NCBI GenBank assembly: GCA_017416795.1
Contig: JAFQBD010000057.1
Span: 1-35,405 of the forward strand
DNA from: Bacillota bacterium
GTDB taxonomy: Bacteria; Bacillota; Clostridia; Peptostreptococcales; Anaerovoracaceae
Direction: 5' to 3'
Length of the DNA: 35,405 nt
Notes under the pieces: model-generated
Told to the model about the DNA's origin: nothing
The model's database searches: none
What the model saw: only the letters and a program-made list of their open reading frames with translations
Translations under genes and position numbers: made by a program
Part shown: piece after piece, positions 6,955-15,503 of the stretch
Numbering within the stretch: position 1 is the stretch's first letter
Layout: each line of letters begins with the position of its first letter

Positions 6955-8589
6955 ATGGCAGTGAAGAGATTGGCAAATATGAAGACAAGGAAAGAGACCG
7001 GTCTTGATTTTGTCGTATCTGCCATCAATCTGCAGACACCTTTTGGTGTTAAACAGATAAAAGAGCAGGAGCCTTTCTTAGCGGGTGAAGAAGAGGAGCT
7101 GAGAGAAGAGCTTAAGCGTGTCCAGAAGATGATGGATATCGCGGGAGCTGCTCCAAAAGACATCGGATTACTTCTTGAGACCTTTATGGTGATGAAGGAC
7201 AATACATTCAGTATAGAGAGAGCTAAAAGCTCCGTATTGTCCGTGGTCGAAATCTTCGAGCTCAAGAGCCTGCTTTTGCAAATGCTGAAAGTCAGGGCTT
7301 TGGCCGATAAGCTGGACTTTCCGAAAGAGTTCGTGCCGGAGGATACGGAAGCACTTCTCGATGTGCTCGATCCCGGCGGCGACAGATTGAATACTTTCTA
7401 TATCTATGACAGCTTTTCAGAGAAACTGGAACAGCTGAGAAGAGAGAAGAAGGAAAAAGAAAGAGAAATAAGGAAACAGCAGAAAGTCGGAAAAGAGCTC
7501 GTTAAACAAAAGTACGGTCTGTCTCTTACACCGAAATTCGAAATGGTGGTATCTAAGAGTGATCGTCAGAGTATGAAAATGATTGATGAGATTTCCGAAA
7601 TGACACGAACCGACGAAGATTACATGTCGGTCACATTTTCTCTTACGGCAACAGAAGAGGTGGAAAACCTCATGAAGGTTTGCGATCAGCTTATGACCGC
7701 AATAGAGGATGAGGAATTGAATGTAAGAGAAAAGCTGTCGGAGGAGATTTCAAAGTATGAAGCAGTGCTTCTGGAAAATTGTCGCAGGATAGGTGAACTG
7801 GACATAACACTTTCCAAGGCGCTGTATGCTGAGAAACACAACTGCGTAATGCCTGAGATAGCAGATGAACATATCCTCGAATTCGAGGACGGCAGAAACC
7901 TCCAGCTGGAAGAAGCGCTTCTTGCCAGAAAGGGAGGAGAGTACTGCCCGGTAAGCATGGCGCTTACTGACGGGGTGACTTGCATCACAGGAGCTAACAT
8001 GGGAGGCAAGACCATATCCCTGAAACTGGCGGGGATGGTAGCTATACTGACACAGTACGGATTCTTCGTACCGTGCAAAAGCGCCAGAGTGGGCCTTTCC
8101 AACTACATGCAGATACTTATAGGTGACAGTCAATCTATAGAGAGAGGACTGTCAAGCTTCGGCAGCGAAATGGAGGAGCTTAAGGAGATCCTTGATAACA
8201 GTAAAGATCGATCCCTGCTTCTCATAGACGAAATAGCCAGCGGTACGAATCCGGTCGAAGGCCTGGCATTGACCAGAAGCCTTGTGGATCATATCAAAGA
8301 TCAGCCTTATATAACGCTGATGACTACTCACTTCGAGACAGTCACAGAAGATAAGGACGTGAAGAACCTTCAGGTGATGGGGCTTGCAGGTGCTGACTTT
8401 GATAAGCTGGATAAGGAACTCAGATATGCCAAGAAAAAAGACAGGATAAACATAATCTCCAAGTATATGGATTATCGTCTCAGAGTAGTTGATGATGCAG
8501 CGCAGATCCCTAAGGATGCGCTGAACATAGCTAAGATGCTTGGCATAGATAAGAGCATCATAGAGAAAGCAAAGGATTATATTAAGTAA
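6955..8589 (+). CDS. kamC: KamC, MutS-like ATPase of the lysine aminomutase cluster
   Basis: A 544-residue protein resembling the lever/clamp and ATPase parts of MutS without the N-terminal mismatch-binding domain. The ATPase domain occupies roughly residues 290-510: Walker A GANMGGKT, then SSFGSEMEELKEIL (MutS signature region), Walker B LLLIDEIASGTNPVEG and the TTHF segment. The middle region (about 150-240) is charged and probably coiled coil. It sits between kamB and kamD, as in other lysine fermenters. Its job is not established; with KamB it may remodel or reactivate KamDE (inference). Ribosome site GAGGAG lies just before ATG 6955. Codon bias is weak, like kamB. Confidence 0.88.
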   Translation: MAVKRLANMKTRKETGLDFVVSAINLQTPFGVKQIKEQEPFLAGEEEELREELKRVQKMMDIAGAAPKDIGLLLETFMVMKDNTFSIERAKSSVLSVVEIFELKSLLLQMLKVRALADKLDFPKEFVPEDTEALLDVLDPGGDRLNTFYIYDSFSEKLEQLRREKKEKEREIRKQQKVGKELVKQKYGLSLTPKFEMVVSKSDRQSMKMIDEISEMTRTDEDYMSVTFSLTATEEVENLMKVCDQLMTAIEDEELNVREKLSEEISKYEAVLLENCRRIGELDITLSKALYAEKHNCVMPEIADEHILEFEDGRNLQLEEALLARKGGEYCPVSMALTDGVTCITGANMGGKTISLKLAGMVAILTQYGFFVPCKSARVGLSNYMQILIGDSQSIERGLSSFGSEMEELKEILDNSKDRSLLLIDEIASGTNPVEGLALTRSLVDHIKDQPYITLMTTHFETVTEDKDVKNLQVMGLAGADFDKLDKELRYAKKKDRINIISKYMDYRLRVVDDAAQIPKDALNIAKMLGIDKSIIEKAKDYIK

Positions 8590-8603
8590 GAAGGAGAAAA
8601 AGG

Positions 8604-10160
8604 ATGAAAAGCAAACTGAACTTAGATCCTAAAGTAATTGACAGTGCACGCTCCTGCGCAGCAAGAATCGCAGAGAGCATGCAGGAATTCATCGACAGAC
8701 ATACTACTGTCAGTACTGAAAGAACGATCTTAAGACTTCTGGGCGTTGACGGTATCGACGAAGTTGAAACTCCACTGCCTAACGTAGTTGTAGATCAGAT
8801 AAAAGATGCAGGCGGACTTCCTAGAGGCGTTGCATACTGGATGGGTAATGCTATGATCCAGACAGGTAAATCACCGCAGGAAATCGCTGAAGAAATGGCT
8901 GCAGGCAACCTGGATATCACTAAGCTGCCACTGGCATCTGCTAAGGAAGCTGAAGAAAAGATCATGCCTACAGTTTTAGACGCTCTGAAGAAAATCAGAC
9001 AGCAGACAGAAAAGAGAAATCAGTATCTTGAGACTATCGGCGAAGGCAGAAAGCCTTATCTGTATGTAATCGTAGCTACAGGAAATATCTACGAAGACGT
9101 TGTACAGGCACAGGCTGCTGCAAGACAGGGAGCTGACATCATCGCAGTAATCAGAACTACTGCTCAGTCACTTCTGGACTACGTTCCTTACGGACCTACA
9201 ACTGAAGGTTTCGGCGGGACTTATGCTACTCAGGAAAACTTTAGAATAATGAGAAAAGCTCTGGACGAAGTTGGTGAAGAAGTTGGCAGATACATCAGAC
9301 TGTGCAACTACTCATCAGGAATGTGCATGCCTGAAATCGCTGCTATGGGAGCTCTCGAAAGACTTGACGTTATGCTTAACGACGCTCTTTACGGAATCCT
9401 GTTCAGAGACATCAACATGCAGAGAACACTGGTAGACCAGTACTTCTCAAGAGTTATCATCGGATACTGCGACATCATCTTCAACTCAGGTGAAGACAAC
9501 TACCTGACTACAGACGATGCTTACGAAGCAGCACATACAGTACTGGCTTCACAGTTCATCAACGAACAGTTCGCAGTTCTGGCAAACGTTAAGGAAGAAC
9601 AGATGGGTCTGGGTCACGCATTCGAAATGGATCCTGATATCGAAAACGGATTTCTGTATGAACTGTCACAGGCTATTATGGCTAAGGAAATCTTCCCTAA
9701 CGCAAATCTGAAATACATGCCTCCTACTAAGTTCATGACAGGTAATATCTTCAAGGGACAGATCCAGGATGCATTATTCAATCTGATCGCTGTATGGTCA
9801 GGACAGTCACTGCAGCTGCTCGGTATGCTGACAGAAGCTATCCATACACCACACATGCATGACAGATATCTCTCTATCGAAAATGCTCAGTACATCTTCA
9901 ACAATGCGAGAGACATCGGTTCAGAAGTAGAATTCAAGGAAGGCGGCATCATTCAGGAAAGAGCTCAGTTCGTTCTGGCTGAAGCTGATAAGCTGCTCCA
10001 CGTTATCGAAGAAGAAGGCCTCTTCTCAACTATCGAACAGGGTAAGTTCGGCGGAGTTAAGAGACCTAGAGACGGAGGAAAGGGTCTTGAAGGCGTATGC
10101 GTTAAGGATGACGAATACTTCAATCCGTTTATTCCGCTTATGTTGGGAGGTGCAAAATAA
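8604..10160 (+). CDS. kamD: Beta-lysine (lysine) 5,6-aminomutase alpha subunit
   Basis: Large subunit of the adenosylcobalamin- and PLP-dependent aminomutase that moves the terminal amino group of beta-lysine from C6 to C5. The 518-residue length and segments such as LDPKVIDSARSCAARIAE, PYGPTTEGFGGTYATQENFRIMRKALDE and GLGHAFEMDPDIENGFLYELSQA match the KamD family, which supplies most of the substrate barrel. It starts 14 nt after kamC behind AAGGAG and ends in a 1-nt TAATG overlap with kamE, implying coupled translation of the two subunits. Highly biased codons. Confidence 0.96.
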   Translation: MKSKLNLDPKVIDSARSCAARIAESMQEFIDRHTTVSTERTILRLLGVDGIDEVETPLPNVVVDQIKDAGGLPRGVAYWMGNAMIQTGKSPQEIAEEMAAGNLDITKLPLASAKEAEEKIMPTVLDALKKIRQQTEKRNQYLETIGEGRKPYLYVIVATGNIYEDVVQAQAAARQGADIIAVIRTTAQSLLDYVPYGPTTEGFGGTYATQENFRIMRKALDEVGEEVGRYIRLCNYSSGMCMPEIAAMGALERLDVMLNDALYGILFRDINMQRTLVDQYFSRVIIGYCDIIFNSGEDNYLTTDDAYEAAHTVLASQFINEQFAVLANVKEEQMGLGHAFEMDPDIENGFLYELSQAIMAKEIFPNANLKYMPPTKFMTGNIFKGQIQDALFNLIAVWSGQSLQLLGMLTEAIHTPHMHDRYLSIENAQYIFNNARDIGSEVEFKEGGIIQERAQFVLAEADKLLHVIEEEGLFSTIEQGKFGGVKRPRDGGKGLEGVCVKDDEYFNPFIPLMLGGAK

Positions 10161-10930
10161 TGACTGCATGCAATACAGCTATCGCTCAGGTAGACCTGAC
10201 AAAAGTAAAGCCTTACGGCGATACACTCAATGACGGTATGGTGGAACTGGCTTTCACTCTTCCTGTTCCTTACGGTGAAGAAGGAAGCGAAGCAGCTAAG
10301 ATCCTGGCTAAGAAGATGGGTCTTGACGAACCAAACGTTGTATATTCAAAGAACATGACAGACGGTTACACTTTCTTCGTAGTATACGGAAAGTGCCAGC
10401 ACACTGTTGACTACACTACTATCAAGGTAACTAAGGTAGAAGTAGATATCATGGACAGACTGGAATGCGCTCAGTACATCAAGGACAACATCAAGAGAGA
10501 AGTTGTTATCGTTGGTGCATCAACAGGTACAGACGCTCATACAGTAGGTATCGACGCTATCATGAACATGAAGGGCTTCCACGGACACTTCGGTCTGGAA
10601 AGATATGAAGGAATCAACGCTATCAACATGGGAAGCCAGGTTCCTAATGAAGTTCTGATCCAGAAGGCTAAGGAAGTTAACGCTGATGCTATCCTGGTAT
10701 CACAGACTGTAACACAGAAGGACGTACATATCGCTAACCTGACTAACATGGTTGAACTGCTGGAAGCAGAAGGCCTGAGAGACAAGGTTATCCTGGTATG
10801 CGGCGGACCTAGAATCTCCCACGAACTGGCTCAGGAACTGGGATATGATGCAGGCTTCGGTTCACATACTTATGCAGAACATGTTGCTTCATTCGTATTA
10901 ACAGAAATCGTTAATAGAAAGATGGTATAA
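10160..10930 (+). CDS. kamE: Beta-lysine (lysine) 5,6-aminomutase beta subunit
   Basis: Cobalamin- and PLP-binding subunit of the 5,6-aminomutase. The 256-residue protein has the base-off/His-on B12 motif DxHxxG as DAHTVG (Asp124, His126, Gly129). Lys137 is 11 residues after that histidine, the same spacing as the PLP Schiff-base lysine of the characterised clostridial beta subunit. The C-terminal Rossmann-like cobalamin domain includes a conserved VLVCGGP-type segment (VILVCGGPRISHELAQELGYDAGFG). It overlaps the kamD stop by one base. Confidence 0.96.
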   Translation: MTACNTAIAQVDLTKVKPYGDTLNDGMVELAFTLPVPYGEEGSEAAKILAKKMGLDEPNVVYSKNMTDGYTFFVVYGKCQHTVDYTTIKVTKVEVDIMDRLECAQYIKDNIKREVVIVGASTGTDAHTVGIDAIMNMKGFHGHFGLERYEGINAINMGSQVPNEVLIQKAKEVNADAILVSQTVTQKDVHIANLTNMVELLEAEGLRDKVILVCGGPRISHELAQELGYDAGFGSHTYAEHVASFVLTEIVNRKMV

Positions 10931-10947
10931 GCTAGGAGGAGTAATAA

Positions 10948-11628
10948 ATGGCTAACAAAATCATGACCGCTCAGGAAGCGATCGCAGATATCAAAGACGG
11001 TGCTGTCATCATGGTTGGCGGCTTCATGGCTTGCGGTACTCCGGAGATCCTCATCGATGCACTGGTAGAAAAGAATGTTAAAGATCTTACTATCATCTGC
11101 AACGACGCAGGCGTACCGGGAAGAGGCGTAGGCAAGCTCCTGACAAACGGACAGATCAAGACTCTCATCGCATCACACGTAGGTCTTAATCCTGAAGTTG
11201 CTCAGAGAATGAACACAGACGTAGAAGAAGATAAGCTGGAATGTATCCTGATCCCTCAGGGAACACTGGCTGAAAGAATCAGAGCAGGCGGAGCAGGCCT
11301 GGGCGGATTCCTGACACCGACTGGCGTTGGTACTATCGTTGCTGAAGGCAAGCAGGTTATCAACGTAGAAGGCAGAGATTATCTTCTCGAAATGCCTCTG
11401 AAGGCAGATTTCGCGCTGATCAGAGGATCTGTAACTGATAAGTTCGGAAACACTATCTACAACGGAACTACACAGACATTCAACCCTATGATGGCTACTG
11501 CAGCAGAAACAGTTATCGTTGGTGCTTGTGAAGTCGTTGAAGTTGGAGAACTGGATCCTAACAATGTTAGAACATCCGGAATCTTCGTAGACAGAATCGT
11601 GGAAGGAGAAAAACCATGGCAGATTTAA
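10948..11628 (+). CDS. atoD: Butyryl-CoA:acetoacetate CoA-transferase alpha subunit
   Basis: Alpha subunit of a class I CoA transferase. In lysine fermentation this enzyme moves CoA from butyryl-CoA to the acetoacetate released by Kce, giving butyrate and acetoacetyl-CoA. The 226-residue product starts after AGGAGGAG and contains GGFMACGTPEILIDAL and GRGVGKL, typical of AtoD/CtfA-type subunits. Substrate assignment comes from operon context; succinyl- or acetate-specific relatives look similar. The last 13 nt overlap atoA in another frame. Confidence 0.93.
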   Translation: MANKIMTAQEAIADIKDGAVIMVGGFMACGTPEILIDALVEKNVKDLTIICNDAGVPGRGVGKLLTNGQIKTLIASHVGLNPEVAQRMNTDVEEDKLECILIPQGTLAERIRAGGAGLGGFLTPTGVGTIVAEGKQVINVEGRDYLLEMPLKADFALIRGSVTDKFGNTIYNGTTQTFNPMMATAAETVIVGACEVVEVGELDPNNVRTSGIFVDRIVEGEKPWQI

Positions 11629-12263
11629 AGACAAGAATTGCAAAGAGAGTCGCTATGGAACTGAAAGATGGCGACGTAGTAAACTTAGGTATCGGCCTGC
11701 CGACTATGGTTGCAGACAACCTTCCTGAAGGAGTTAACATCATCCTCCAGTCAGAAAACGGCATCATGGGCATGGGACCTTCACCTGAAACTCCTGACGT
11801 AGACGTTGTAAACGCAGGCGCTCAGTATGTAACTATCAACGAAGGCGGAATGTTCTTCGACAGTGCTACTTCATTCGGCATCATCAGAGGCGGACACGTA
11901 GACGCTACTATTCTGGGTGCTCTGGAAGTAGATAAGCACGGCAACCTGTCAAACTGGATCATCCCCGGTAAGATGGTTCCCGGCATGGGCGGAGCTATGG
12001 ACCTGGTAGTAGGTGCTAAGAAAGTAATCGTTGCTATGCTCCACACTCAGAAGGGTAAGCATAAGATCCTTGACGAATGCAAGCTGCCATACACTGCTAT
12101 CAACTGTGTTGACATGATCATCACAGAAATGGGCGTTATGGAAATCACAGAAGACGGCGTTCTTCTGACAGAACTGCACCCTGACTTCACTCTTGAAGAA
12201 ATCAAGGAAGCTACAGGCTGCGAACTGATCGTAAGCCCTGATCTGAAGGCTATGGCTGACTAG
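11616..12263 (+). CDS. atoA: Butyryl-CoA:acetoacetate CoA-transferase beta subunit
   Basis: Beta subunit, 215 residues, partner of the preceding gene. The catalytic glutamate that forms the CoA thioester is Glu47 in the SENG motif ([10 protein letters not shown]). [13 protein letters not shown] and the late glycine-rich [16 protein letters not shown] segment are typical of the family. The ATG at 11616 lies inside the end of atoD and its ribosome site (GGAAGGAGAA, 11601-11610) is also within atoD, so translation is probably coupled. It is the last gene of the operon, with a strong terminator 64 nt downstream. Confidence 0.94.
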   Translation: MADLKTRIAKRVAMELKDGDVVNLGIGLPTMVADNLPEGVNIILQSENGIMGMGPSPETPDVDVVNAGAQYVTINEGGMFFDSATSFGIIRGGHVDATILGALEVDKHGNLSNWIIPGKMVPGMGGAMDLVVGAKKVIVAMLHTQKGKHKILDECKLPYTAINCVDMIITEMGVMEITEDGVLLTELHPDFTLEEIKEATGCELIVSPDLKAMAD

Positions 12264-12326
12264 TCTGATCCATAGGACGATCGAAAATTGTAATAAGTAT
12301 AGGCGACAGAAAACACCTATATTGGG

Positions 12327-12360
12327 AAGGCGGAATGTTATAAAACGTTCCGCCTTTTTA
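12327..12360 (+). terminator. Terminator of the lysine fermentation operon
   Basis: A 13-bp stem (AAGGCGGAATGTT with AACGTTCCGCCTT, one G-U pair) and a 4-nt loop, followed by a T tract. It closes the transcript predicted to start near 3457. Confidence 0.92.
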
Positions 12361-12775
12361 TTATGCGGCAAAGCTGCTTCGGGCATTTTTATATTTGGAT
12401 GCACTTCGTCTGCCGGAGATTACCAGAATACAATAAAGATTTTCTCTTGATTTCGTGATACAAGCTTGGGTGGTGAGAGTTTGCAGTAAAATTCGAGGGA
12501 TATTGGCAGTTTCAAATATAGTTTTCTCTTGCGTGAATGGGAAATGACAATCCCATGGAAGTTTTTCGTTAGTTTCTCCCATGGATACAACCATATAATT
12601 AAATTCAAGAGAAGCTTGGGTAATGAGAGGTAGCATAATAGGACAAAAACGAATAAAACTCCCATAAGTAAGACGAAAGCTTAAAACTGAGAGAAAGCAT
12701 CAACTGGTTGACATTTTGCACTCAGTGAGTCCAAAATATTTTTCGGATTTGTCTGGAAAATTCACACTATTTTTG
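12361..12775. other. Gene-free stretch with short direct repeats
   Basis: About 410 bp without a convincing gene. Two overlapping minus-strand open frames (roughly 12361-12636 and 12420-12665) resemble nothing I know. The 18-mer AAGCTTGGGTGGTGAGAG at 12462-12479 recurs at 12612-12629 with two changes, TTTTCTCTTG occurs twice (about 12440 and 12522), and a small ATGGGA/TCCCAT hairpin lies near 12537-12556. It may be decayed coding DNA or the edge of a lost mobile element. Confidence 0.4.
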
Positions 12776-12804
12776 TTGACAAATATCATCCATAATCCTA
12801 TAAT
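12776..12804 (+). promoter_or_regulatory. Sigma-A promoter of the ribU riboswitch transcript
   Basis: Perfect consensus TTGACA (12776-12781), 17-bp spacer, TATAAT (12799-12804). Transcription should start near 12811, just before the FMN riboswitch. Confidence 0.92.
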
Positions 12805-12822
12805 AAGACCATAATTGAAAAT

Positions 12823-12958
12823 CTGTTTCAGGGCGAGGTGGAAGTCCTCACCGGCGGTAATCGCTAACAAGCGTAAGTCCGCGAGCCTGATGCGTATGCT
12901 GATGGTTGAACAGGTGCGAATCCTGTACCGACGGTCATAGTCCGGATGAAAGAAACGA
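12823..12958 (+). ncRNA. FMN riboswitch (RFN element)
   Basis: Conserved RFN core pieces are all present in order: GGGCGAGGTGGAAGTCCTC, ACCGGCGGTAAT, AGTCCGCGAGCC, TGATGG, GTGCGAATCCTGTACC and GACGGTCATAGTCCGGATG. The P1 helix pairs GTTTC (12825-12829) with GAAAC (12952-12956). It precedes a terminator hairpin and ribU, so FMN binding should reduce riboflavin transporter expression. Confidence 0.97.
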
Positions 12959-13006
12959 GAGTACTTCAAGTAAATTCAATTGAATTTTTTGGTGAGTATT
13001 TTATTA

Positions 13007-13038
13007 GCCCCGGAAACATGTTTTCCGGGGATTTTTAT
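13007..13038 (+). terminator. Riboswitch-controlled terminator
   Basis: A 9-bp CCCCGGAAA/TTTCCGGGG stem with a short loop, followed by ATTTTTATTT, about 50 nt after the FMN aptamer and before ribU. This is the expected position of the attenuator of an FMN riboswitch. Confidence 0.85.
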
Positions 13039-13125
13039 TTACTTACGATACGACACCATAGTTTAGCTTGAAGCTCCTGACAGATTCTGAAAAAATCATG
13101 GATCATTCAAAGGAGGAAAAACGAA

Positions 13126-13683
13126 ATGACCGAAAACAACAACGTAAAAAAGCAGAACAACACACTTAAACTGGCTAAGATGGGAATGCTGGTAGCAGTA
13201 TCTATCGTACTGGTATACTTCATCCACTTCCCTATCTTCCCTGCAGTAGCATTCCTGGAATACGACCCTGCGGACATTCCTATCCTTATCGGAACATTCG
13301 CATTCGGACCTGTAGCAGGGGTGCTTCTCACAGTAGTTACATCTGTTATCCAGGGCGTGACAGTAAGTGCAGCCAGCGGAGTATACGGAATACTGATGCA
13401 CGTTATCGCAACAAGTACTATGGTACTGGTAGCAGGCATCATCTATAAGAAGAATAAGACCAGAAAAGGCGCTATCATCGGTTTAGTATGCGGCGTTATC
13501 GCATGGATCATCGTTATGATCGGTGCTAACCTGGTTATCACACCGCTGTTCATGGGCGTACCTAGAGCTGTAGTTTGGGATCTGATGCCATTCATCGCAG
13601 CATTCAACGGAATCAAGGCAGGCGTAAACGCTATAATCACATTCCTGCTCTATAAGAGGATATCAGGATTCCTTCACAGATAG
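13126..13683 (+). CDS. ribU: Riboflavin ECF transporter substrate-binding subunit
   Basis: S component of an energy-coupling factor transporter for riboflavin; it works with a shared EcfA/A'/T module encoded elsewhere. The 185-residue membrane protein has a charged, Asn/Lys-rich N terminus and about six hydrophobic segments, with the RibU-type FPIFPAVAFLEYDPADIPILIGTFAFGP region near residues 30-65. The strong AAAGGAGG site precedes the ATG. Control by the upstream FMN riboswitch is the best evidence for substrate. Codon bias is high. Confidence 0.94.
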   Translation: MTENNNVKKQNNTLKLAKMGMLVAVSIVLVYFIHFPIFPAVAFLEYDPADIPILIGTFAFGPVAGVLLTVVTSVIQGVTVSAASGVYGILMHVIATSTMVLVAGIIYKKNKTRKGAIIGLVCGVIAWIIVMIGANLVITPLFMGVPRAVVWDLMPFIAAFNGIKAGVNAIITFLLYKRISGFLHR

Positions 13684-13738
13684 TCAAAGAATAATATCGT
13701 TAAACGATTAAATGTAAAAGTCCACTCCTAAACAAATG

Positions 13739-13775
13739 CTCCGGCCCCTGCAAGGCCGGAGTGTTGTTTTTTTGT
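13739..13775 (+). terminator. Terminator of ribU
   Basis: An 8-bp CTCCGGCC/GGCCGGAG stem followed by TGTTG and a long T tract. Its T-rich tail also contains the -35 region of the next promoter. Confidence 0.88.
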
Positions 13776-13792
13776 TTTTTGTAATGTATAAT
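13764..13792 (+). promoter_or_regulatory. Promoter of the tsaE operon, very short leader
   Basis: TTGTTT (13764-13769), 17-bp spacer, TATAAT (13787-13792). The predicted start near 13799 leaves only about 3 nt before the tsaE ATG at 13802, with no room for a ribosome site. Confidence 0.65.
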
Positions 13793-13801
13793 AAATAGAT
13801 T

Positions 13802-14227
13802 ATGGAAGAAAAAATTATTTACATGAAAAATGAAGCTGACACAGTAAGCTTCGGAATAGAACTGGCGAAAAATGCAGCTCCGGGAACAGTTATCGCGCTG
13901 ACCGGCGATCTTGGTGCGGGCAAAACTACGCTTACCAAATCCATCGCCAAAGGCCTCGAAATCGATGACATCATCACAAGTCCTACATTCAATATCGTCA
14001 AGGAATATGATACAGGCAGACTCCCGCTCTATCATTTTGACGTTTATCGCGTAGGAGATGTCGATGAGATGTATGAGATAGGCTGCGAGGAATACTTCTA
14101 CGGAGAAGGAGTATGTGTAGTCGAATGGGCTGACCTTATCGAAGAAATAATGCCTGAAGATACTCTTTGGATAAATATAGAGTATGGCGAAAAAGAAGGA
14201 GAAAGAATATATAAATGTACATTTTAG
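13802..14227 (+). CDS. tsaE: tRNA t6A biosynthesis ATPase TsaE
   Basis: ATPase needed by the TsaB-TsaD-TsaE complex that adds threonylcarbamoyl to A37 of ANN-decoding tRNAs. The 141-residue protein has Walker A GDLGAGKTT near residues 36-44, followed by SPTFNIVKEY and LYHFDVYR, which are diagnostic of TsaE. The ATG at 13802 lies only about 10 nt after the -10 box, so either the mRNA is nearly leaderless or translation starts at the second methionine (ATG 13823). The end overlaps tsaB by 13 nt. Confidence 0.93.
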   Translation: MEEKIIYMKNEADTVSFGIELAKNAAPGTVIALTGDLGAGKTTLTKSIAKGLEIDDIITSPTFNIVKEYDTGRLPLYHFDVYRVGDVDEMYEIGCEEYFYGEGVCVVEWADLIEEIMPEDTLWINIEYGEKEGERIYKCTF

Positions 14228-14970
14228 CAATTGAGACTACCGGCGCATTCGCATCAGTAGCCCTCATGAAAGATGACAAAATAATAGGCCATGTCAGCGG
14301 AAACGACAGATTCTCTCATCTGCAGAACCTGATGCCTCAGGTGGAAACTGTCATAAAAGAAAATAAATTGTCGATAGGCGATATAGACTTGATCGCAGTG
14401 TCTAACGGTCCCGGCTCATTCACAGGGATAAGAATAGGAGTATCTACAGCAAGAGCTCTTTCGCAGATACTGGATATCCCGTGTGTGGCAGTACCAAGTC
14501 TTGATGCCCTCGCTCTGCGAGGCGGTGAGTATGCAAAGGCGCACGCCGCAGGCGCGCAGGACTTTTTAGAAGAGAAAGAGTGCCCTTTGCTGATATGTCC
14601 GATGCTGGATGCAAGAAGAAGTCAGGTATATGCAGGAGGCTATTTCATCAAGGATGGTTATCCGGTCGAAGAAATAAAAGCAGGCCCGTATATGCTGGAT
14701 GAGTTTCTGGCGAAAGCTGCCGGATACGATCAGATATTGGTATTAGGCGATGCGATGGATAAATATGCAGATAAGATGGCCGAGATAAGACCTGAAGGAA
14801 CATTAGACACGCCTGAAGACATAAGATATCAAGATGCTTCATGCGTCGCAGCTCTCGGAGCGAAGCTTTATGCGGAAAAGGGCGGACTTTCATATAACGA
14901 AGTACAGCCTGAATATATGCGTATGGCAGAGGCTGAGAGAAAGTTGAAGGAACAGCAGGCGAAAGGTTGA
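14215..14970 (+). CDS. tsaB: tRNA t6A biosynthesis protein TsaB
   Basis: Catalytically inactive ASKHA-fold partner that dimerises with TsaD and recruits TsaE. The 251-residue product begins MYILAIETTG and contains NGPGSFTGIRIG, the family signature, plus the LLICPMLDARRSQVYAG segment. It overlaps tsaE, and the downstream rimI begins 4 nt after its stop, so the cluster is co-transcribed. The C terminus has a Lys/Glu/Gln-rich tail (AERKLKEQQ). Confidence 0.93.
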   Translation: MYILAIETTGAFASVALMKDDKIIGHVSGNDRFSHLQNLMPQVETVIKENKLSIGDIDLIAVSNGPGSFTGIRIGVSTARALSQILDIPCVAVPSLDALALRGGEYAKAHAAGAQDFLEEKECPLLICPMLDARRSQVYAGGYFIKDGYPVEEIKAGPYMLDEFLAKAAGYDQILVLGDAMDKYADKMAEIRPEGTLDTPEDIRYQDASCVAALGAKLYAEKGGLSYNEVQPEYMRMAEAERKLKEQQAKG

Positions 14971-14974
14971 TATT

Positions 14975-15424
14975 ATGGCAGATGTTATCATAAGGCAGGC
15001 GACTGTCGATGATGTTGACGATATATATGAGATAGAGAGGCTTTGCTTCTCTGAACCTTGGAGCAGAGATTCCATGGTATATGAGCTGAGCGAAAATCCC
15101 AGAGCCTTTTACATCGCAGCAGAACTTGACGGGAAAGTCGTAGGATATGCCGGCCTCTGGTGGATAGGTGATGAAGGTCATATCACTAATGTGGCAGTAA
15201 GACCGGGATACAGGAACAGACATATAGGAAACGGCATAATACAGGTGCTGATCGACTTCACAGTGCAGGAAGGGATAATGCACCATACATTAGAAGTGAG
15301 ACGCTCTAATGATCCGGCGATAAATCTCTACGAGAAATTCGGATTTGTCGTAGAAGGCGTCCGTAAAGAGTATTATGCAAACAATAAAGAAGATGCGCTG
15401 ATAATGTGGAGGCACCAAGAGTAG
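14975..15424 (+). CDS. rimI: Ribosomal protein S18-alanine N-acetyltransferase
   Basis: GNAT-fold acetyltransferase of 149 residues that acetylates the N-terminal alanine of ribosomal protein S18 in characterised relatives. The acetyl-CoA loop is RPGYRNRHIG (RxxxxG variant), preceded by HITNVAV and followed by LEVRRSNDPAINLYEKFGF, the RimI-type motif. Fusion or clustering of rimI with tsaB/tsaD is common in Firmicutes. Other N-terminal acetylation targets cannot be excluded. Confidence 0.9.
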   Translation: MADVIIRQATVDDVDDIYEIERLCFSEPWSRDSMVYELSENPRAFYIAAELDGKVVGYAGLWWIGDEGHITNVAVRPGYRNRHIGNGIIQVLIDFTVQEGIMHHTLEVRRSNDPAINLYEKFGFVVEGVRKEYYANNKEDALIMWRHQE

Positions 15425-15503
15425 GATGTTTACTGCGGAAGCAGAATAAAACGGCAGGGCCTTGCTGATAATAGTATCAACACTATTTCGGCAGGAGGCT
15501 ACT

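Noticed and set aside
12462..12629. Direct repeats as a CRISPR array
   Set aside because: Only two imperfect 18-bp copies 150 bp apart, with no regular spacing and no cas genes.
12361..12665. Two overlapping minus-strand open frames after the lysine operon terminator
   Set aside because: No good ribosome site, mutually overlapping in different frames, and no recognisable protein features; kept only as part of the unexplained segment.
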